A stretch of 64,000 nt of DNA from Thermacetogenium sp. UBA4966 (lineage in GTDB: Bacteria > Bacillota > DSM-12270 > Thermacetogeniales > Thermacetogeniaceae): assembly GCA_002397275.1 (NCBI GenBank), contig DHAA01000113.1, forward strand, positions 1,798 to 65,797, read 5' to 3'. The notes below the pieces were generated by a model that was given only the letters and a program-made list of their open reading frames with translations, had not been told where the DNA came from and ran no database searches. Of this stretch, positions 61,669-64,000 are shown in pieces (within the stretch, counting starts at the first letter, position 1; the number at the start of each line of letters is the position of its first letter). A program made the position numbers and the translations under genes.

Positions 61669-64000
61669 CTACGATGTGCGTTTTCTCCTGAGCAGGTATG
61701 CGGCGCTTACTAAACCGGCGCCGCAGATCAACGGCCAGATGGCCGCTGATGATCTGTCACCGGTAGCGGCGCCGTTTTCTTTTCCGTCGCTGATTCCATT
61801 TTGGCCGATTTTATTTGCTGTTAGGAAGTAATCCGACATGTGAATTAGGGTAAAGCTCACATAGCCGTCCTTCACCGTTAACCCTGCGGCGATCTCTTCC
61901 GCCTGCTTTGTTTTTTCGTTGAAATAGTACAGGTTTAATGTATCGCCGTCTTTGTATTTGTCCCCAACATACACCGTTATCCGCACCGGCGCCGGCAGTT
62001 CCCCTTGATAGGCAAAGGAGAGATAGAGGCTGTTTTTATCCCCGGCCAGTTTGTCGATGGCGGCTTTATTTTCCGTTGTAAAGGAGATATTCAAGTCGAT
62101 GTCCTGGATTGTGTCTGTGTCCCCTAATTCACTGCCGTCGAAGGTCCAGCTGTACAGTGCTCTGCCGTTCTCTTTTTTGACGAAGGTTACCTCTTTGCCG
62201 GAGTCTTTTATGGCTTGCAGAACAGTTTTGCTCAGCCCGGAAGATTCTCCTAATTCAATGGAAATTGTTTTCTCTGTTGATGATTTGATTTTATTTACTA
62301 CAGCTTTCTCCTCTTCTGCTATTAACTGGGCGTTGGTTTTGATCTTGTCCAGCTCGGTTTTAGCTGTTGCCAGTGCGCTGTCCACCGCGTCGATATCTGC
62401 GGCGTTGTCGATAGCTGTCTTTCCTGCGGTGATGGCGTCTGCCAGTTCAGTTTTTTGAGCATCGCGGTAATCGGAAGCATTCTTATAGCTGTCGAGTTCG
62501 TTTTTAGCTGTGATTTTAGCAGCGGCCAGCTCTTCGGCGGTCAGCTGGGCGTTGGTTTTGATCTTGTCTATGGCAGCTTTGGCAGCTGCCATGGCGCTGT
62601 TCACAGCGTCGATATCTGCAGCGGAGTCGATGGCGGCCTTACCTGTATTGATGGCCGCCGTCAGTTCAGCCTTTTGAGCATCGCGGTAGTCTGCGGGGTT
62701 TTTGTAACTGTCTAATTCACCCTTGGCTGCGGTTTTTGCCGCGGCCAGCTCTTCTTCTGTCAGCTGGGCATCGGTTTTGATCTTGTCCAGTCCGGCTTTG
62801 GCAGCTGCCATGGCGCTGTTCACAGCGTCGATATCTGCAGCGGAGTCGATGGCGGCCTTACCTGTATTGATGGCCGCCGTCAGTTCGGCCTTTTGAGCAT
62901 CGCGGTAATCAGCGGGGTTCTTGTAGCTGTCTAATTCACCCTTGGCTGCGGTTTTAGCATCCGACAGTTCTTTTACTGCTGTTTCATAGGCCGCTTCTGC
63001 CGCTGTCAAAGCATCTTTATTGGAGACCAGCTTTTGCTGAACTTCAGTCAATCGATCAAACGCTTGGCGGGCTGCTTCGATTCTCTCCCTGCAGGCGTCG
63101 CCGGCATCTACCTTACCGATTGTGCTGATTTGGAGAATGACCGCATTAGCAGCTGTCTGATTTTCTGAAGCTACCGTCGATTGCCAGGCGAGTACCGGAT
63201 AGCCGCCGTTGATCTGATAAGTGTCCGCGGCGTAGGCATCGCCTAACGCCGGGGCCAGAGACTTCATTTCGTCGATCGTTTTGCTTTCAGTGGCGTCCGG
63301 CGCCTGCTCGTTGTATGTGCAGTAGCCTATTCCGTTCAGAGTATCGTTTTTCAGGTAGTAATTGCCGGCGCTGCTGTAGTTGGAGAGCCAGAAACCGACG
63401 AACGAACCGATGCGGGTTGTTGCATCGCTCGCAGAGCACCTTACCGAACCGATGTTATAGCAGTTTGTGACCTGGGTGTTGGCAACATACCCGGCGATAC
63501 CGCCGATGCCGGTGGCGGAATCGCTTTTTTTGCCCAGGATAGTTCCTGTGTTATAGCAGCTGCTAACAGGTTCTTGAACATACCCGGAAATGCCGCCGAC
63601 ATTGTTTTCCTCCGCGCTCACATCGCCCTTATTAACGCACAGGATGACCGAAATACCGTCTTTTATCCCCGCGTTGGCTCCTGTGATGCCGCCGACCCGG
63701 TCGTTGCCGCTGATCATGCCGTAGTTGATGCAGTTACGCAGATAAGTGGTGCTGGCGGACTGTCCGCAGATACCGCCCACAAACTGTGTGCCGCTGATGG
63801 TTCCCTCATTGGAGCAATTCTCTATCACGCTGTTTCTAGTGGCGTTGCCGGCTATGCCTCCGCTGTCCACCGTACCCTGAACGGTCGCCTTATTCACGCA
63901 ATTGGCAATCGTGGTGCCTGAGGCTGTGCCTACGATGCCTCCCGTCCATCCTGCTCCGTTCACCTGTCCGGAAACCGTCAGATTTTTGATAACCGCATCT
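61669..64000 (-). CDS. GLUG-repeat surface protein B (5' end beyond the window)
   Basis: A paralogue of protein A; the frame is open to the window edge, reading DAVIKNLTVSGQVNG just before the first in-frame GTG, so at least 776 residues are visible. GLUG repeats (GGIAGNATRNSVIENCSNEG, GGISGYVQEPVSSCYNTG) come first, followed by a linker. Three 73-residue FIVAR-like helical repeats follow, each with DSYKN.ADYRDAQK and AAD.DAV.SA. The last beta domain and the end AATGDRSSAAIW with a span and RRKRTS form the sorting signal. It is expected on the cell wall. It differs from A mainly in helical repeat number. Confidence 0.8.
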   Translation of the reverse strand, partial: DAVIKNLTVSGQVNGAGWTGGIVGTASGTTIANCVNKATVQGTVDSGGIAGNATRNSVIENCSNEGTISGTQFVGGICGQSASTTYLRNCINYGMISGNDRVGGITGANAGIKDGISVILCVNKGDVSAEENNVGGISGYVQEPVSSCYNTGTILGKKSDSATGIGGIAGYVANTQVTNCYNIGSVRCSASDATTRIGSFVGFWLSNYSSAGNYYLKNDTLNGIGYCTYNEQAPDATESKTIDEMKSLAPALGDAYAADTYQINGGYPVLAWQSTVASENQTAANAVILQISTIGKVDAGDACRERIEAARQAFDRLTEVQQKLVSNKDALTAAEAAYETAVKELSDAKTAAKGELDSYKNPADYRDAQKAELTAAINTGKAAIDSAADIDAVNSAMAAAKAGLDKIKTDAQLTEEELAAAKTAAKGELDSYKNPADYRDAQKAELTAAINTGKAAIDSAADIDAVNSAMAAAKAAIDKIKTNAQLTAEELAAAKITAKNELDSYKNASDYRDAQKTELADAITAGKTAIDNAADIDAVDSALATAKTELDKIKTNAQLIAEEEKAVVNKIKSSTEKTISIELGESSGLSKTVLQAIKDSGKEVTFVKKENGRALYSWTFDGSELGDTDTIQDIDLNISFTTENKAAIDKLAGDKNSLYLSFAYQGELPAPVRITVYVGDKYKDGDTLNLYYFNEKTKQAEEIAAGLTVKDGYVSFTLIHMSDYFLTANKIGQNGISDGKENGAATGDRSSAAIWPLICGAGLVSAAYLLRRKRTS
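62322..62980 (-). repeat. Three tandem 219-bp repeats within surface protein B
   Basis: The block GGCAGCTGCCATGGCGCTGT occurs at 62581 and again at 62800, exactly 219 bases (73 codons) apart, and a diverged third copy lies 219 bases further left. The two right-hand copies are nearly identical over long stretches, so they duplicated recently. Protein A has a single copy. Confidence 0.85.

Overview
The window looks like a chromosomal segment of an anaerobic member of the Bacillota, most likely a clostridium of the acetogen, Sporomusa or Peptococcaceae kind. Supporting signs are GTG and TTG starts behind strong G-rich ribosome binding sites, corrinoid methyltransferases that feed the methyl-tetrahydrofolate pool, a CooC-type CO dehydrogenase maturation ATPase, clostridial glutamate mutase genes, -24/-12 (sigma-54) promoters and sortase-type surface proteins. 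I saw no rRNA, tRNA, CRISPR array or insertion sequence. The first 1.5 kb is more AT-rich than the rest.

Region 1 (1-4049) holds the end of a sensor kinase, an AraC-type regulator, a methyl-tetrahydrofolate:corrinoid methyltransferase and the first of three MttB-family methyltransferases without a pyrrolysine codon. Region 2 (4050-19656) is a histidine-degradation block: hutH, hutI, ftcD, a cyclodeaminase, a sigma-54 activator, hutU and a four-gene OpuC-type quaternary-amine ABC transporter. An aconitase X pair, RidA and a HisC-like aminotransferase follow. Region 3 (19657-26336) carries two more MttB paralogues, a D-threonine aldolase/D-serine dehydratase-like enzyme, a Cys-rich ferredoxin-like protein and the corrinoid protein. 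Region 4 (26390-33685) is the methylaspartate route (glmS, glmL, glmE, methylaspartate ammonia-lyase) with AtuA/DUF1446, DUF4387 and a P-loop protein. Region 5 (33875-46100) has a molybdenum hydroxylase, an EamA exporter, a two-subunit class I fumarase/mesaconase, a truncated formate dehydrogenase, cooC, an amidohydrolase and a UbiA-type prenyltransferase. Region 6 (46103-57237) has feoA and a split feoB under Fur-like boxes, a radical SAM protein, an ArsR regulator, a candidate small RNA, and an ABC exporter with a two-component system. Region 7 (57609-64000) has two tandem paralogous GLUG-repeat surface proteins.

Read together, the genes describe one catabolic programme. Histidine would go to urocanate, imidazolone propionate, formiminoglutamate and glutamate, with the one-carbon unit entering the folate pool. 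Glutamate would then go through methylaspartate and mesaconate to citramalate. In parallel, methyl groups from quaternary amines would enter methyl-tetrahydrofolate through MttB, the corrinoid protein and MtgA.

Two regulatory layers stand out. First, leaders at 2398, 4105 and 4178 carry NAG triplets spaced by exactly four bases directly before terminator hairpins, the layout recognised by the histidine-responsive antiterminator HutP. One of these lies in front of the first MttB gene, which would tie a quaternary-amine demethylase to histidine. Second, a 19-bp dyad with 7-bp arms and a 5-bp spacer lies upstream of all three mttB genes and the corrinoid-protein gene, next to -24/-12 promoters for three of them. 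It is a candidate activator site for an undescribed sigma-54 methylamine regulon. Histidine betaine (hercynine) is my leading but unproven guess for the first MttB substrate.
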